From: Acidimicrobiia bacterium
GTDB taxonomy: Bacteria > Actinomycetota > Acidimicrobiia > Acidimicrobiales > SKKL01
Direction: 5' to 3'
Assembly (NCBI GenBank): GCA_041676705.1
Contig: JBAYRL010000005.1
Coordinates: forward strand, 142,607 to 206,606
DNA length: 64,000 nt
Shown piece after piece: positions 51,893 to 60,876 of this stretch. The notes below the pieces were generated by a model that was not told the DNA's origin, searched no databases, and saw only the letters and a program-made list of their open reading frames with translations. Every line of letters begins with the position of its first letter. Within the stretch, counting starts at the first letter, position 1. A program made the translations under genes and the position numbers.

Positions 51893-53908
51893 ATGTTCTT
51901 CCTTGAGAATGCATGGATCATTCCAGCAGTACCGGCCGTCTCATTCGTTTTAATCCTGTTTTTCGGGAAACGAATGCCCCGCAAAGGGTCGGAAATCGGT
52001 ATTTTGGCGGTGGGTGCCTCATTCGTAATGGCGCTCTTAGCTGGAATCAGCTGGGTCACGCGTAGCGGGGGTACCGAAGCTGGAGCCATTCACAACGAAT
52101 GGGTTTGGTGGCAATCTGGCGGCACTCAATTCAAAGTGGGCATCCTCGTTGACGGCCTAAGCCTCATGATGCTTTTCGTGGTGGGCTTGGTGTCGCTACT
52201 CGTACACGTTTATTCCACTGAATATGTGCGTGACGATCGTCGTTACACCCACTTCTTTGCTTTCCTCAGCTTGTTCTCGGCATCGATGATGACGTTGGTG
52301 ATTTCGTCGAACACCTTCCAAATCATCACCGCCTGGGAAATGGTTGGTGTTTGTTCGTTTGCCCTTATCGGTCACTGGTGGGAAGAAAAGCCCAACTCCG
52401 ATGCTGCGCTGAAGGCCTTCTTCACTAACCGTGTAGGCGACGTTGGCTTGATCATCGGGATGATCATCCTTTATTTCACCGCACAAACCTTCAACGTGAT
52501 GGAGATCAACTCGTTGGCGGTGGCCGGTGATCTTTCACACACGGCCTTATTGGTGGCTTCGCTATCGTTGCTAGCGGCCGTCATGTCGAAATCGGGTCAA
52601 TTCTTCCTGCACACCTGGTTGCCCGATGCCATGGCAGGTCCCACCCCGGTCTCAGCTTTGCTGCACTCCGCCACCATGGTTGTGGCTGGTATTTTCATGG
52701 TGGCTCGTCTCTATGGCGTGTTTTGGGAAGGGCTCCAAATCGGTGGCTCCAGCATCAACGCCTTAGCGGTAATTGGTGGTGTCACCACCTTGGTTGGTGG
52801 CTCGCTGGCCTTCGTACAACGAGATATCAAGAAGGTTCTGGCTTACTCAACCATTTCCCAGTTGGGTTATATGGTGATGGCCCTTGGTGTGGGTGCCTGG
52901 ACGGCGGCTTTGTTCCACCTCTTTACCCACGCCTTCTTCAAGGCTTGTTTGTTCTTGGGCGCTGGCTCGGTTAGCCACGCTTGTCACCACAGCTTCGACA
53001 TGGTGAAAGACATGGGCGGCTTGCGCAAATATATGCCGCAGACTTACCGCACCTTCTTGTTGGCGTCGATTGCTTTGGCCGGTTTACCTCCGTTGGCCGG
53101 TTTCTGGTCGAAAGACGAAATTCTCGCTGGGGCCCAACAACTCGGTAACGGCGGCTATCCGCTCATGCTGGTTATGGGTTTGGTTACCGCTGGGCTAACC
53201 GGTGCCTATGTAACCCGCATGGTATATCTCACCTTCTTTGGTGAATACCGGGGCGAAGGTACGCCACACGAATCTCCAGCATCGATCACCGTTCCACTAT
53301 GGATTCTGGCGGTCTTTGCCACTTTGGCTGGTTTCTTGAACCTTCCCGAAGCTATTGCCCCTTCAAACATCGCCCAGCGTTTCACTGCGTTCGTCGAACC
53401 CAGTGGGATGGCTTATTTCCCGGCGGTTCATCATGGTGATTTCGATTGGGCGTTAGCAATTGGCTCCACTCTGATCGCTCTTGGTGGGGTGGCGCTTTCT
53501 TACGCCTATTGGTTTAACGGTCGCTGGCACGGGGTCACTGAACGTAGCGCCGCTGCCAAGGCCGGCTACACCCTGCTCGACAACAAGTACTATCTAGATG
53601 TTCTATACACCGACATCATCGCCGGTGGGGTTAAAGGCCCTATCGCCGATGGCTCTAACTGGATAAACCAGAACGTGCTTGACGGTGTGGTGAACGGCGT
53701 AGGCAGTGGCACGGTTGCTGCTGGTCGCCAAATTTATACCCTGGTCGATCAAGGCGCTGTCGACGGCACTATCAACATGTCTGGTCGTGCGGCTAAGGCC
53801 ACAGGTGGGGTATTAAGCCTGTTCCAAAACGGGCGCATACGTCAGTACGCAACAATGCTATTCGGAGGCGCAACTGTGCTTGCAGGTGCGCTCGTAGTTT
53901 TGGTTTGA
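51893..53908 (+). CDS. nuoL: NADH-quinone oxidoreductase-type subunit L (11-subunit complex)
   Basis: A 671-residue antiporter-like subunit. AWEMVGVCSFALIGHWW, LPDAMAGPTPVSALLHSATM and AYSTISQLGYMVMAL are NuoL signatures. The C-terminal third holds the long lateral helix and a final membrane helix. It is longer than the first NuoL, mainly in loops near the C-terminus. Confidence 0.94.
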   Translation: MFFLENAWIIPAVPAVSFVLILFFGKRMPRKGSEIGILAVGASFVMALLAGISWVTRSGGTEAGAIHNEWVWWQSGGTQFKVGILVDGLSLMMLFVVGLVSLLVHVYSTEYVRDDRRYTHFFAFLSLFSASMMTLVISSNTFQIITAWEMVGVCSFALIGHWWEEKPNSDAALKAFFTNRVGDVGLIIGMIILYFTAQTFNVMEINSLAVAGDLSHTALLVASLSLLAAVMSKSGQFFLHTWLPDAMAGPTPVSALLHSATMVVAGIFMVARLYGVFWEGLQIGGSSINALAVIGGVTTLVGGSLAFVQRDIKKVLAYSTISQLGYMVMALGVGAWTAALFHLFTHAFFKACLFLGAGSVSHACHHSFDMVKDMGGLRKYMPQTYRTFLLASIALAGLPPLAGFWSKDEILAGAQQLGNGGYPLMLVMGLVTAGLTGAYVTRMVYLTFFGEYRGEGTPHESPASITVPLWILAVFATLAGFLNLPEAIAPSNIAQRFTAFVEPSGMAYFPAVHHGDFDWALAIGSTLIALGGVALSYAYWFNGRWHGVTERSAAAKAGYTLLDNKYYLDVLYTDIIAGGVKGPIADGSNWINQNVLDGVVNGVGSGTVAAGRQIYTLVDQGAVDGTINMSGRAAKATGGVLSLFQNGRIRQYATMLFGGATVLAGALVVLV

Positions 53909-53938
53909 TCGCGGAACCAGGAATCTGAAGGGATTACG

Positions 53939-55501
53939 ATGGAAGATTTCCTCAATGACTGGGGATTAAGCCTGGCAATATTCTTACCGCTGGTAGGTGC
54001 TGCCATCATGGCGGTAATACCGCGAGCCGAGGAACAGCTGCAAAAAGCTGTGGCTCTTATTACCTCACTGGTGGTGGGGGCGGTTGGTGTTGCCCTCTTG
54101 GTCAACTTCGACATGGACCGCTCAAAAGAGCTCCAATTCGTGGTGGACAAGAGCTGGATCGACGTGATCAACAGTCGTTACATCTTGGGGCTTGACGGCA
54201 TTTCGATGCCGCTCATGCTGCTCACCATGTTCATCGTGGTGACCTGCATGCTCTATTCACTGCATTGGTTGCCCGAACCTCGTAACGCCAAAGCCTTCCT
54301 GATCATGGTGCTCATCCTAGAAACGGGAATGATCGGTACCTTCTTGGCGCAAGACCTCATCTTATTCTTCGTGTTCTTCGAAGTGGTCTTGGTACCCATG
54401 TACTTCCTAATCGGAGTCTGGGGCGGCGAAGATCGTCAGTACGCGGCCATCAAGTTCTTCTTGTTCACCCTCTTCGGCTCGGCCCTAATGCTGGTTAGCT
54501 TCTTGGCGCTCTACTTCCTGGCTGACGCCAGTGGCACCGCGGCCGGGGTAGTGCACACCTTCGATATGCGAGCCCTACCCATGGCGGCTAGCGGTATTGC
54601 ACTTAGCACCCAGGTAATCATCTTTGGCGGAATGTTCTTCGGGTTTGCGATCAAGGTGCCCATGTTCCCCATGCACACCTGGCTGCCCGACGCTCACACT
54701 CAGGCCCCCACCGTGGGTTCGGTAATTTTGGCTGCCATCTTGTTGAAGCTTGGTGTCTATGGCTTTATCAGAATCGCCATTCCAATTCTGCCCGAAGCGG
54801 CGATCGAATGGGCACCGTTTATGGGTGCGCTCTCGGTGATAGGCATCATCTACGGCGCCTTCTGTTGTTTGGCCCAGGTAGAGATGAAACGCCTAATCGC
54901 GTTCTCGTCGGTGGCTCACATGGGCTTCACCATGCTGGGTGTTTCTACCCTTACAGATTTCGGTATTAACGCTGCCATCTTCGGAATGGTTGCGCACGGT
55001 CTCATTACCGGTTTGCTGTTCTTCATCACCGGTTCCATGAAAGAGCGTTACCACACCATGGAAATCAAGCGCTTGGGTGGCCTGCTGGTCCCCGCACCGC
55101 GCATGGGTTGGATGCTTGGTATTGCGGTGATGGCCTCTCTCGGGTTGCCTGGCCTGGCTGGGTTCTGGGGTGAAGTTCCGGCCATCTTGGCCGCCTATAG
55201 CCCAGCTGAAGGCCTCTCCGAACCGCTCTTTAGGGCCTACATGGTGATCGCGGCAATTGGTACCGTGTTTGCGGCTGCTTATCTGCTGTGGCTCTATCAG
55301 CGCACCGCGTTTGGCACTCCTAAAGAAGAATTTGCACAAGATCCGCACATCACCGACATGAGCGTCCCCGAGTGGGCAGCTTGGGGACCGATGATTCTTT
55401 TGATCGTGGTTCTTGGTGTGTATCCCAACCTGTTGTTCAAACTCACTGATCCCGCTGTTGGCGCTGTAAGCAGCATTGTGGCTGCCGCTGCTGGATCCTG
55501 A
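53939..55501 (+). CDS. nuoM: NADH-quinone oxidoreductase-type subunit M (11-subunit complex)
   Basis: A 520-residue antiporter-like subunit with FFEVVLVPMYFLIGVWG, HTWLPDAHTQAPTVGSVILA and AFSSVAHMGFTMLGV as family signatures. The ATG at 53939 is preceded by GAAGGGA. It lies 30 bp after nuoL and 4 bp before nuoN. Confidence 0.94.
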   Translation: MEDFLNDWGLSLAIFLPLVGAAIMAVIPRAEEQLQKAVALITSLVVGAVGVALLVNFDMDRSKELQFVVDKSWIDVINSRYILGLDGISMPLMLLTMFIVVTCMLYSLHWLPEPRNAKAFLIMVLILETGMIGTFLAQDLILFFVFFEVVLVPMYFLIGVWGGEDRQYAAIKFFLFTLFGSALMLVSFLALYFLADASGTAAGVVHTFDMRALPMAASGIALSTQVIIFGGMFFGFAIKVPMFPMHTWLPDAHTQAPTVGSVILAAILLKLGVYGFIRIAIPILPEAAIEWAPFMGALSVIGIIYGAFCCLAQVEMKRLIAFSSVAHMGFTMLGVSTLTDFGINAAIFGMVAHGLITGLLFFITGSMKERYHTMEIKRLGGLLVPAPRMGWMLGIAVMASLGLPGLAGFWGEVPAILAAYSPAEGLSEPLFRAYMVIAAIGTVFAAAYLLWLYQRTAFGTPKEEFAQDPHITDMSVPEWAAWGPMILLIVVLGVYPNLLFKLTDPAVGAVSSIVAAAAGS

Positions 55502-55505
55502 TCGG

Positions 55506-57008
55506 ATGACGACCGCTACGATGCTTTCTCTCCTCGCTTTTGAGCGACCCATAATCGATTGGCATGCCGCGGCCCCCGATATGGCGGTCCTGGCTTTTGC
55601 AGCGCTGCTCATAACACTCGACGTGGTGTTCCTTGAGCGGGGTCGGAAGTTCATGGCCGGTTTGGCTGGTCTGGGCTTGCTCGTAGCTTTGGTACCGGTG
55701 CTCACTTTGGCCGTTGATGGTACCGATCGAGTAATGTTCGGCGGAGCGTACGTCGTTGACGACTTTGCGCTCCTTATGAAGGCCCTGTTCTTAATCACTG
55801 GCTATGTAGTGGTGCTGATGTCTACCAACTACGTAGCGGAAGGCGACTTCTGGGAAAGCGAATATTACAGCTTGTTGTTAGCCTCCATCCTTGGTATGAC
55901 GATGATGGCCTCGGCACGTGACTTGGTCAGCATTTTCTTGGCCTTAGAACTGCTTTCTATGCCTACCTACATGTTGGCCGGTTGGCGCAAACGCTCACTG
56001 GAAAGCAACGAAGCGGGTATCAAGTACTTCCTGATGGGCGTCTTCGCTTCGGGAATCATGCTTTATGGCATGTCGCTAATTTTTGGGGCGGCGGGTGACA
56101 CCCGTTTGAGTGTTATCGGCGATGCTGTAGCCGCTGGGAAGTCAATCCCCCTGGTGACCTTAGGGGTAGTGTTCACCCTCATTGGGTTTGCCTTTAAGGT
56201 TTCGGCGGTTCCATTTCACGCTTGGGCGCCAGATGTCTATCAAGGTGCACCTACGCCGATTACCGCTTTTTTGGCGGTGGCATCGAAGACCGCCGGTTTC
56301 GTGGCGCTGCTGATGCTGGTGTTTGTTGGCTTTTACGGTCGTGACGATGTCTACCAGCCGCTGTTTTGGGTGCTGGCGGTGGTCTCGATGACTGCTGGTA
56401 ACACCATGGCGTTACGCCAAACCAATATCGTACGAATGCTTGCTTATTCTGGTATCGCCCAGGCGGGCTACATGATGGCTGCTTTGGCGGTGGCTGGTGA
56501 TGTGGGCGACCGTGCTCTACAAGCCATTGCGATTTATCTTGTTATTTACGCTGGGATGAACCTCGGAGCTTTTGCCGTGGTAATCGCGGTGGCTCGTAAG
56601 ACTCGCTCTGGCGAAATTTCGAGCTATGGCGGTTTGTTCAACTACGCGCCTGGCCTGTCGGTGGTCATGATGATCTTCATGTTCTCGCTGGCTGGAATCC
56701 CACCATTTGCTGGTTGGTACGGGAAGCTAGCGGTGTTCAAAGCCACAGTGGAAGCCGACAACTTCGTGGGCTACAGCTTGGCTATCGCGGTGGCCATCAA
56801 CTCGGTTATTGCGTTGTTCTATTACGCCAACGTGGCTCGAGAGATGTTTATGAACGATGTACCCGATGGCGACACCAGTCGAATTCGGGTTCCGTTCTCG
56901 CTGGTGGCTGCCTTGGCTATTGGGGTCGTGGTCACGGTAGGCCTGGGTGTATTCCCCGAGGCTGTGGCCCGAGTTACAGAAGTTTCGTTGTTGGCGGCTG
57001 GAAGCTGA
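55506..57008 (+). CDS. nuoN: NADH-quinone oxidoreductase-type subunit N (11-subunit complex)
   Basis: A 500-residue antiporter-like subunit and last gene of the 11-gene operon. FLALELLSMPTYMLAGW, FKVSAVPFHAWAPDVYQG and AYSGIAQAGYMMAAL are NuoN signatures. The ATG at 55506 is chosen because the longer frame from 55476 overlaps the end of nuoM. Confidence 0.94.
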   Translation: MTTATMLSLLAFERPIIDWHAAAPDMAVLAFAALLITLDVVFLERGRKFMAGLAGLGLLVALVPVLTLAVDGTDRVMFGGAYVVDDFALLMKALFLITGYVVVLMSTNYVAEGDFWESEYYSLLLASILGMTMMASARDLVSIFLALELLSMPTYMLAGWRKRSLESNEAGIKYFLMGVFASGIMLYGMSLIFGAAGDTRLSVIGDAVAAGKSIPLVTLGVVFTLIGFAFKVSAVPFHAWAPDVYQGAPTPITAFLAVASKTAGFVALLMLVFVGFYGRDDVYQPLFWVLAVVSMTAGNTMALRQTNIVRMLAYSGIAQAGYMMAALAVAGDVGDRALQAIAIYLVIYAGMNLGAFAVVIAVARKTRSGEISSYGGLFNYAPGLSVVMMIFMFSLAGIPPFAGWYGKLAVFKATVEADNFVGYSLAIAVAINSVIALFYYANVAREMFMNDVPDGDTSRIRVPFSLVAALAIGVVVTVGLGVFPEAVARVTEVSLLAAGS

Positions 57009-57017
57009 AGGGCCTTA

Positions 57018-57023
57018 TAGGCT
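57018..57023 (+). promoter_or_regulatory. -10 box of leaderless midA-like promoter
   Basis: TAGGCT lies exactly 6 nt before the ATG at 57030, fitting TANNNT with a leaderless transcript. The methyltransferase gene may therefore be transcribed on its own as well as by read-through from nuo. Confidence 0.45.
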
Positions 57024-57029
57024 CGACCC

Positions 57030-58154
57030 ATGGCCAATCGGTCATTAGAACAAGAACTGATTGAGGGAATTCGCTCTGACGGGCCAATTCCCTTTTCAGC
57101 TTTTATGGAGGAAGCGCTCTATAACGAGGTGCACGGCTTCTACAGTTCTGGCGTTGGTCGCGCTGGTCGTCGAGGCGATTTCATAACCTCGGTTGAAGTT
57201 GGCCCTCTCTTTGGTGCAGTGGTTGCCCGGGCGCTCGATCAGTGGTGGGACGAAGCAGGCCAACCAAACCGCTTCGTGATGGTCGAATTAGGAGCCGGCG
57301 TTGGAACCTTGGCAATTGCTATTCGCGCCGCGAAACCACGTTGCTTGGCAGCCTTGGTGCAGGTGTTAGTCGAGCGTTCACCAGTTTTGCGTGACGCTCA
57401 AAACCAACACCTGGAAGTAGTGACGCTCACCAAGAACGACCACTACAACTCTCTCACTCCGGGGGTCTATAGCAGCCAAGAAATCTCGTTGACCCCTTTT
57501 AGCGGAGTGATATTGGCTAATGAGCTAATAGATAACATCAGCTTCGATCTCTTCACTTTCTCGGGGGGTCGGTGGCTGGAGTCTCTGGTTGGTGTCGTGA
57601 CCAACGACGCTGGTCATGCTGAGCTGGCTTTTGTCGAACGCCAGGCGTCGGCCGATGTGGAAGCACAACTTAGCGAGTTGGTGCCACACGCCGAGGAAGG
57701 CTGGAGCGTGCCATGGCAAGCGAATGCTTCAGACCTAGTGAAAACGCTCTTAGGGCGCCTAAAGAGTGGTTACTTGGTCTTGTTTGACTATGGAACAGCC
57801 ACCACCGCCGAACTCGCAGAACGCGAGGGTGGCTGGATGCGGGTGTATCGAAACCAAAGCGCTGGAGGTCATCCCTTAGATGCGCCTGGCTCTGCCGACA
57901 TAACCACCGATGTGGCATTTGATCAGCTGGCACAATCAAACCCAGCCCCCACCTTGTTGTTAAGCCAAAGTGAATTCTTGGAGCGTTTCGGTATTGTCGA
58001 GCTTGTAGAAGAGGGTCGTGAGCTCTGGCGGGCTAAAGCCGCTGCCCCCGATCTTCAAGCCGTGCTGGCTCGAAGCCGAATCAGCGAATCGGAAGCCCTC
58101 TTAGACCCCAACGGGCTCGGCTCGTTTCTGGTTGCGATTTGGCAACCCTCATAG
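57030..58154 (+). CDS. MidA/NDUFAF7-type SAM-dependent methyltransferase
   Basis: A 374-residue protein of the MidA (DUF185, NDUFAF7) family. In mitochondria NDUFAF7 dimethylates an arginine of complex I subunit NDUFS2 (the NuoD homologue) during assembly. The N-terminus has IPFSAFMEEALYNEVHGFY and GRRGDFITSVEVGPLFGAVV, both family signatures. The SAM site is VELGAGVGTLA, and ANELIDNISFD is the variant of the NExxDA motif. It starts 21 bp after the 11-subunit nuo operon, whose NuoD keeps the target arginine. An assembly role for that complex is inferred. Confidence 0.88.
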   Translation: MANRSLEQELIEGIRSDGPIPFSAFMEEALYNEVHGFYSSGVGRAGRRGDFITSVEVGPLFGAVVARALDQWWDEAGQPNRFVMVELGAGVGTLAIAIRAAKPRCLAALVQVLVERSPVLRDAQNQHLEVVTLTKNDHYNSLTPGVYSSQEISLTPFSGVILANELIDNISFDLFTFSGGRWLESLVGVVTNDAGHAELAFVERQASADVEAQLSELVPHAEEGWSVPWQANASDLVKTLLGRLKSGYLVLFDYGTATTAELAEREGGWMRVYRNQSAGGHPLDAPGSADITTDVAFDQLAQSNPAPTLLLSQSEFLERFGIVELVEEGRELWRAKAAAPDLQAVLARSRISESEALLDPNGLGSFLVAIWQPS

Positions 58155-58251
58155 CTACCCGCACATAACTCGCCAGATAGTTCTACGTGTCATCGGTCAC
58201 CTGGGTAGGCTCATAGACGAGTTCGCAATGCCTTGAAGGGGGACCTAAGCG

Positions 58252-60213
58252 GTGTCTGATTCCACTATCGCTAATTTCCAAGTTGAAGATCGCACCTTTC
58301 CGCCACCAGCTGATTTCGCCGCCCAAGCCCTGGTGAACGATCAGTCGCTGTACGAAGAAGCTGCGAAAGACCCCGACGCATTTTGGGCTCGCCAAGCCCG
58401 CGAACTGTTGAGTTGGCAAAAAGACTTCACCAAGGTCTCCGAATGGGATCTACCGAACGCCAAGTATTTTGCCGATGGCGAACTGAACGTGGCCGAAAAC
58501 TGTATCGATCGTCATGTCGCAGCCGGACTCGGCGATCGGGTAGCCATCTATTGGGAAGGTGAACCTGGCGACTCTCGGGTTATTACCTACGCTGATCTTC
58601 TAGATGAAGTCTCACGTTTTGCCAACGTGCTAAAGAGTCTGGGTATTAACAAGGGCGATCGGGTGGCCATTTATATGCCAATGATTCCCGAGCTTCCCAT
58701 TGCCATGCTGGCCTGTGCCAGGATCGGGGCTCCACATTCGGTGATCTTCGGCGGCTTCTCACCTGACTCCATTACAGATCGAGTGAATGACGCTGAAGCC
58801 CGCATCATCGTAACGGCCGATGCTGGTTTCCGACGAGGCGTTCCCTCCATGCTTAAACCACAAGTCGACTTGGCTATTGCTGGTACCCCATCAGTGGAAC
58901 ATGTCGTAGTGGTGAACCGCTGCGACACCGATATTCACATGGAAGAGGGCCGTGACCTGTGGTGGCACGACCTAATGGCTAGCGCCAGCAACGACTGTCC
59001 GGCCGAGCCCATGGAAGCCGAACACCTTCTGTATTTGCTCTACACCTCAGGTACGACTGCTCGCCCCAAAGGCATCATGCACACCACTGGTGGTTATATG
59101 ACCCAGGTGGCATTCACCCACAAGTATGTCTTCGACCTGAAACCGGAATCAGACATTTATTGGTGTGCTGCCGATGTCGGTTGGGTTACCGGCCATAGTT
59201 ACATTGTCTATGGGCCGCTCGCCAATGGTGCCACTCAGGTGATGTACGAAGGCACGCCCGACACTCCTGGCCGTGATCGGCTTTGGGCAATTATTGAAAA
59301 GTACAAGGTCACACAGCTTTACACCGCCCCCACCGCGATTCGTACCTTTATGAAGTGGGGCGTTGAAGAAGTGCAGAAGCACGACCTTTCTTCCCTGCGG
59401 CTGTTGGGCTCGGTGGGGGAACCTATCAACCCCGAAGCCTGGATGTGGTATCGCACCAACATTGGTGGCGATCGTTGTCCAATCGTCGACACGTGGTGGC
59501 AAACCGAAACCGGTGCCATGATGATCACCTCGTTACCTGGCGTGGTTACCACTAAACCTGGCTCCGCCACCTTCCCGATCCCTGGGATCGAGGCCGGAGT
59601 TGTAGATGACACCGGGAAGCCACTGGAGCGAGGGGGTGGTTACCTAACTATTAAACCTCCTTGGCCGGCGATGCTTCGGGGTGTGTGGGGCGACCCTGAA
59701 CGTTTCAACGACACGTACTTTTCGCAGTCACCCGGGTTGTATTTCGCAGGCGACGGCGCCCAAATCGATGAAGACGGCTATTTCTGGCTTTTGGGTCGCG
59801 TTGACGATGTTATGAACATTTCCGGGCATCGTATTTCCACCACCGAAGTGGAATCGGCCCTGGTGTCTCACGATGCCGTAGCCGAAGCTGCGGTCGTCGG
59901 TGCCAAAGACCCAACCTCGGGACAGGCGATTATCGCTTATGTGATTTTGCGCGGCGATGTTGAACCCACTGCTGAAACGGGCGAAGAGCTACGCGTGCAT
60001 GTAGCCAAACAGATCGGTGCTATTGCGCGGCCGAAAACAGTGATTCTGGTCCCCGATCTGCCGAAGACCCGTAGTGGCAAGATTATGCGGCGTTTGCTGC
60101 GCGATGTGGCCGAAGGTCGCGACTTGGGTGACACCACCACATTGGCTGATCCCGACGTGTTCGATGAGATCAACTCGCGCGCCGCCACTGATAACGCCAA
60201 GGACGACGCCTAA
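58252..60213 (+). CDS. acs: Acetyl-CoA synthetase (AMP-forming)
   Basis: A 653-residue ANL-superfamily enzyme that activates acetate to acetyl-CoA through acetyl-AMP. The ATP-binding loop is YTSGTTARPKGIMHTTGG, the adenylate-site motif is DTWWQTETG, and the C-terminal SGKIMRRLLR contains the catalytic lysine that is also the usual acetylation switch. Length and N-terminus (WxxxF followed by the acyl-CoA synthetase N domain) fit Acs rather than propionyl-CoA synthetase. GTG start with an AGGGGG site. It is monocistronic by spacing. Confidence 0.95.
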   Translation: MSDSTIANFQVEDRTFPPPADFAAQALVNDQSLYEEAAKDPDAFWARQARELLSWQKDFTKVSEWDLPNAKYFADGELNVAENCIDRHVAAGLGDRVAIYWEGEPGDSRVITYADLLDEVSRFANVLKSLGINKGDRVAIYMPMIPELPIAMLACARIGAPHSVIFGGFSPDSITDRVNDAEARIIVTADAGFRRGVPSMLKPQVDLAIAGTPSVEHVVVVNRCDTDIHMEEGRDLWWHDLMASASNDCPAEPMEAEHLLYLLYTSGTTARPKGIMHTTGGYMTQVAFTHKYVFDLKPESDIYWCAADVGWVTGHSYIVYGPLANGATQVMYEGTPDTPGRDRLWAIIEKYKVTQLYTAPTAIRTFMKWGVEEVQKHDLSSLRLLGSVGEPINPEAWMWYRTNIGGDRCPIVDTWWQTETGAMMITSLPGVVTTKPGSATFPIPGIEAGVVDDTGKPLERGGGYLTIKPPWPAMLRGVWGDPERFNDTYFSQSPGLYFAGDGAQIDEDGYFWLLGRVDDVMNISGHRISTTEVESALVSHDAVAEAAVVGAKDPTSGQAIIAYVILRGDVEPTAETGEELRVHVAKQIGAIARPKTVILVPDLPKTRSGKIMRRLLRDVAEGRDLGDTTTLADPDVFDEINSRAATDNAKDDA

Positions 60214-60232
60214 TAGCATGGCCAAGGTCCGC

Positions 60233-60238
60233 TAGGGT
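60233..60238 (+). promoter_or_regulatory. -10 box in front of a mini-ORF and HAD gene
   Basis: TAGGGT lies 6 nt before an ATG at 60245 that opens a 9-codon reading frame. It fits the leaderless pattern seen elsewhere in the window. Confidence 0.4.
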
Positions 60239-60244
60239 TAAACC

Positions 60245-60274
60245 ATGCGCGCCCACCTGGACAGAAAAACCTGA
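60245..60274 (+). CDS. Possible leaderless 9-codon upstream ORF
   Basis: ATG at 60245 through TGA at 60274 encodes M-R-A-H-L-D-R-K-T. It starts 6 nt after a TANNNT box and ends 5 nt before the ATG of the HAD gene. Ribosomes ending here could re-initiate at the HAD gene, which has no clear ribosome-binding site of its own. The peptide has no recognisable feature. Confidence 0.3.
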   Translation: MRAHLDRKT

Positions 60275-60279
60275 AGCCC

Positions 60280-60771
60280 ATGCATGAACATTGGTATTGG
60301 AACGAAGAGCCACGTAAACCTGGGCCTTCGGTGGTCTTTGACATGGATGGTGTTCTTTCCAACGCCGCTAATCGGCAGCATTACCTAACACAACAGGAAC
60401 CCGATTGGGTAGGTTTTTTTGAGGCCTGCGGCGATGACGAGCTAATTGAAGGCACGTCGCATCTGATGGATGTGATCGATCCTTCGGTAGTGGTGGTGCT
60501 AATGACAGCGAGGCCACTTAGCGTGCAGCCTCAAACCTTGGCCTGGCTTGATCGTTACAACCTGAGCTGGGATCTACTGGTGATGCGGCCTGGCTCCGAT
60601 TATGTACAGTCGCGGGTTTTTAAACGTACTGGTATCTACGAGCTACGCGAATACGGTTTCGACATTCAACTAACCCTGGAAGATGATCCTCGCAACGTCG
60701 AAATGTTCCGTGAAGAAGGCGTGCCTACCCTGTACATCCATTCCGGCTATTACGATCGTTTAGCGTTGTAG
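60280..60771 (+). CDS. HAD-superfamily phosphatase, PseT 3'-phosphatase-like
   Basis: A 163-residue HAD phosphatase. Motif I is VVFDMDGVLS with the nucleophile Asp and general acid Asp. Motif II is VVLMTARP, and motif III/IV are around VFKRTGIYEL and LTLEDDPRNVEMF. The layout resembles the 3'-phosphatase domain of T4 polynucleotide kinase, but no kinase domain is attached and the substrate is uncertain. A strong hairpin follows 42 bp after the stop. Confidence 0.82.
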   Translation: MHEHWYWNEEPRKPGPSVVFDMDGVLSNAANRQHYLTQQEPDWVGFFEACGDDELIEGTSHLMDVIDPSVVVVLMTARPLSVQPQTLAWLDRYNLSWDLLVMRPGSDYVQSRVFKRTGIYELREYGFDIQLTLEDDPRNVEMFREEGVPTLYIHSGYYDRLAL

Positions 60772-60812
60772 ATTAGACCCTGTTGGGGTCGGTTCGGGTT
60801 GAAGCTTTAACC

Positions 60813-60857
60813 ACAAATCCCTTGGGACTTCCGCAGTGGAAGTCCCAAGGGATTTGT
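60813..60857. terminator. Very long perfect hairpin between convergent HAD and tRNA-Tyr genes
   Basis: Two 20-nt arms (60813-60832 and 60838-60857) are exact reverse complements around a 5-nt loop. The plus strand continues TTGTAAG, with only a weak T tract. The position between convergent transcripts fits a bidirectional terminator. The perfect length is unusual. Confidence 0.7.
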
Positions 60858-60876
60858 TTGTAAGTACCTTGTACTT

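Noticed and set aside
46822..57008. Second nuo operon as a hydrogenase, Fpo or Mrp antiporter cluster
   Set aside because: NuoB lacks [NiFe]-binding context, NuoD lacks the CxxC pairs of hydrogenases, and NuoA, C, D, H and I together identify complex I. No FpoF or FpoO and no MrpEFG are present.
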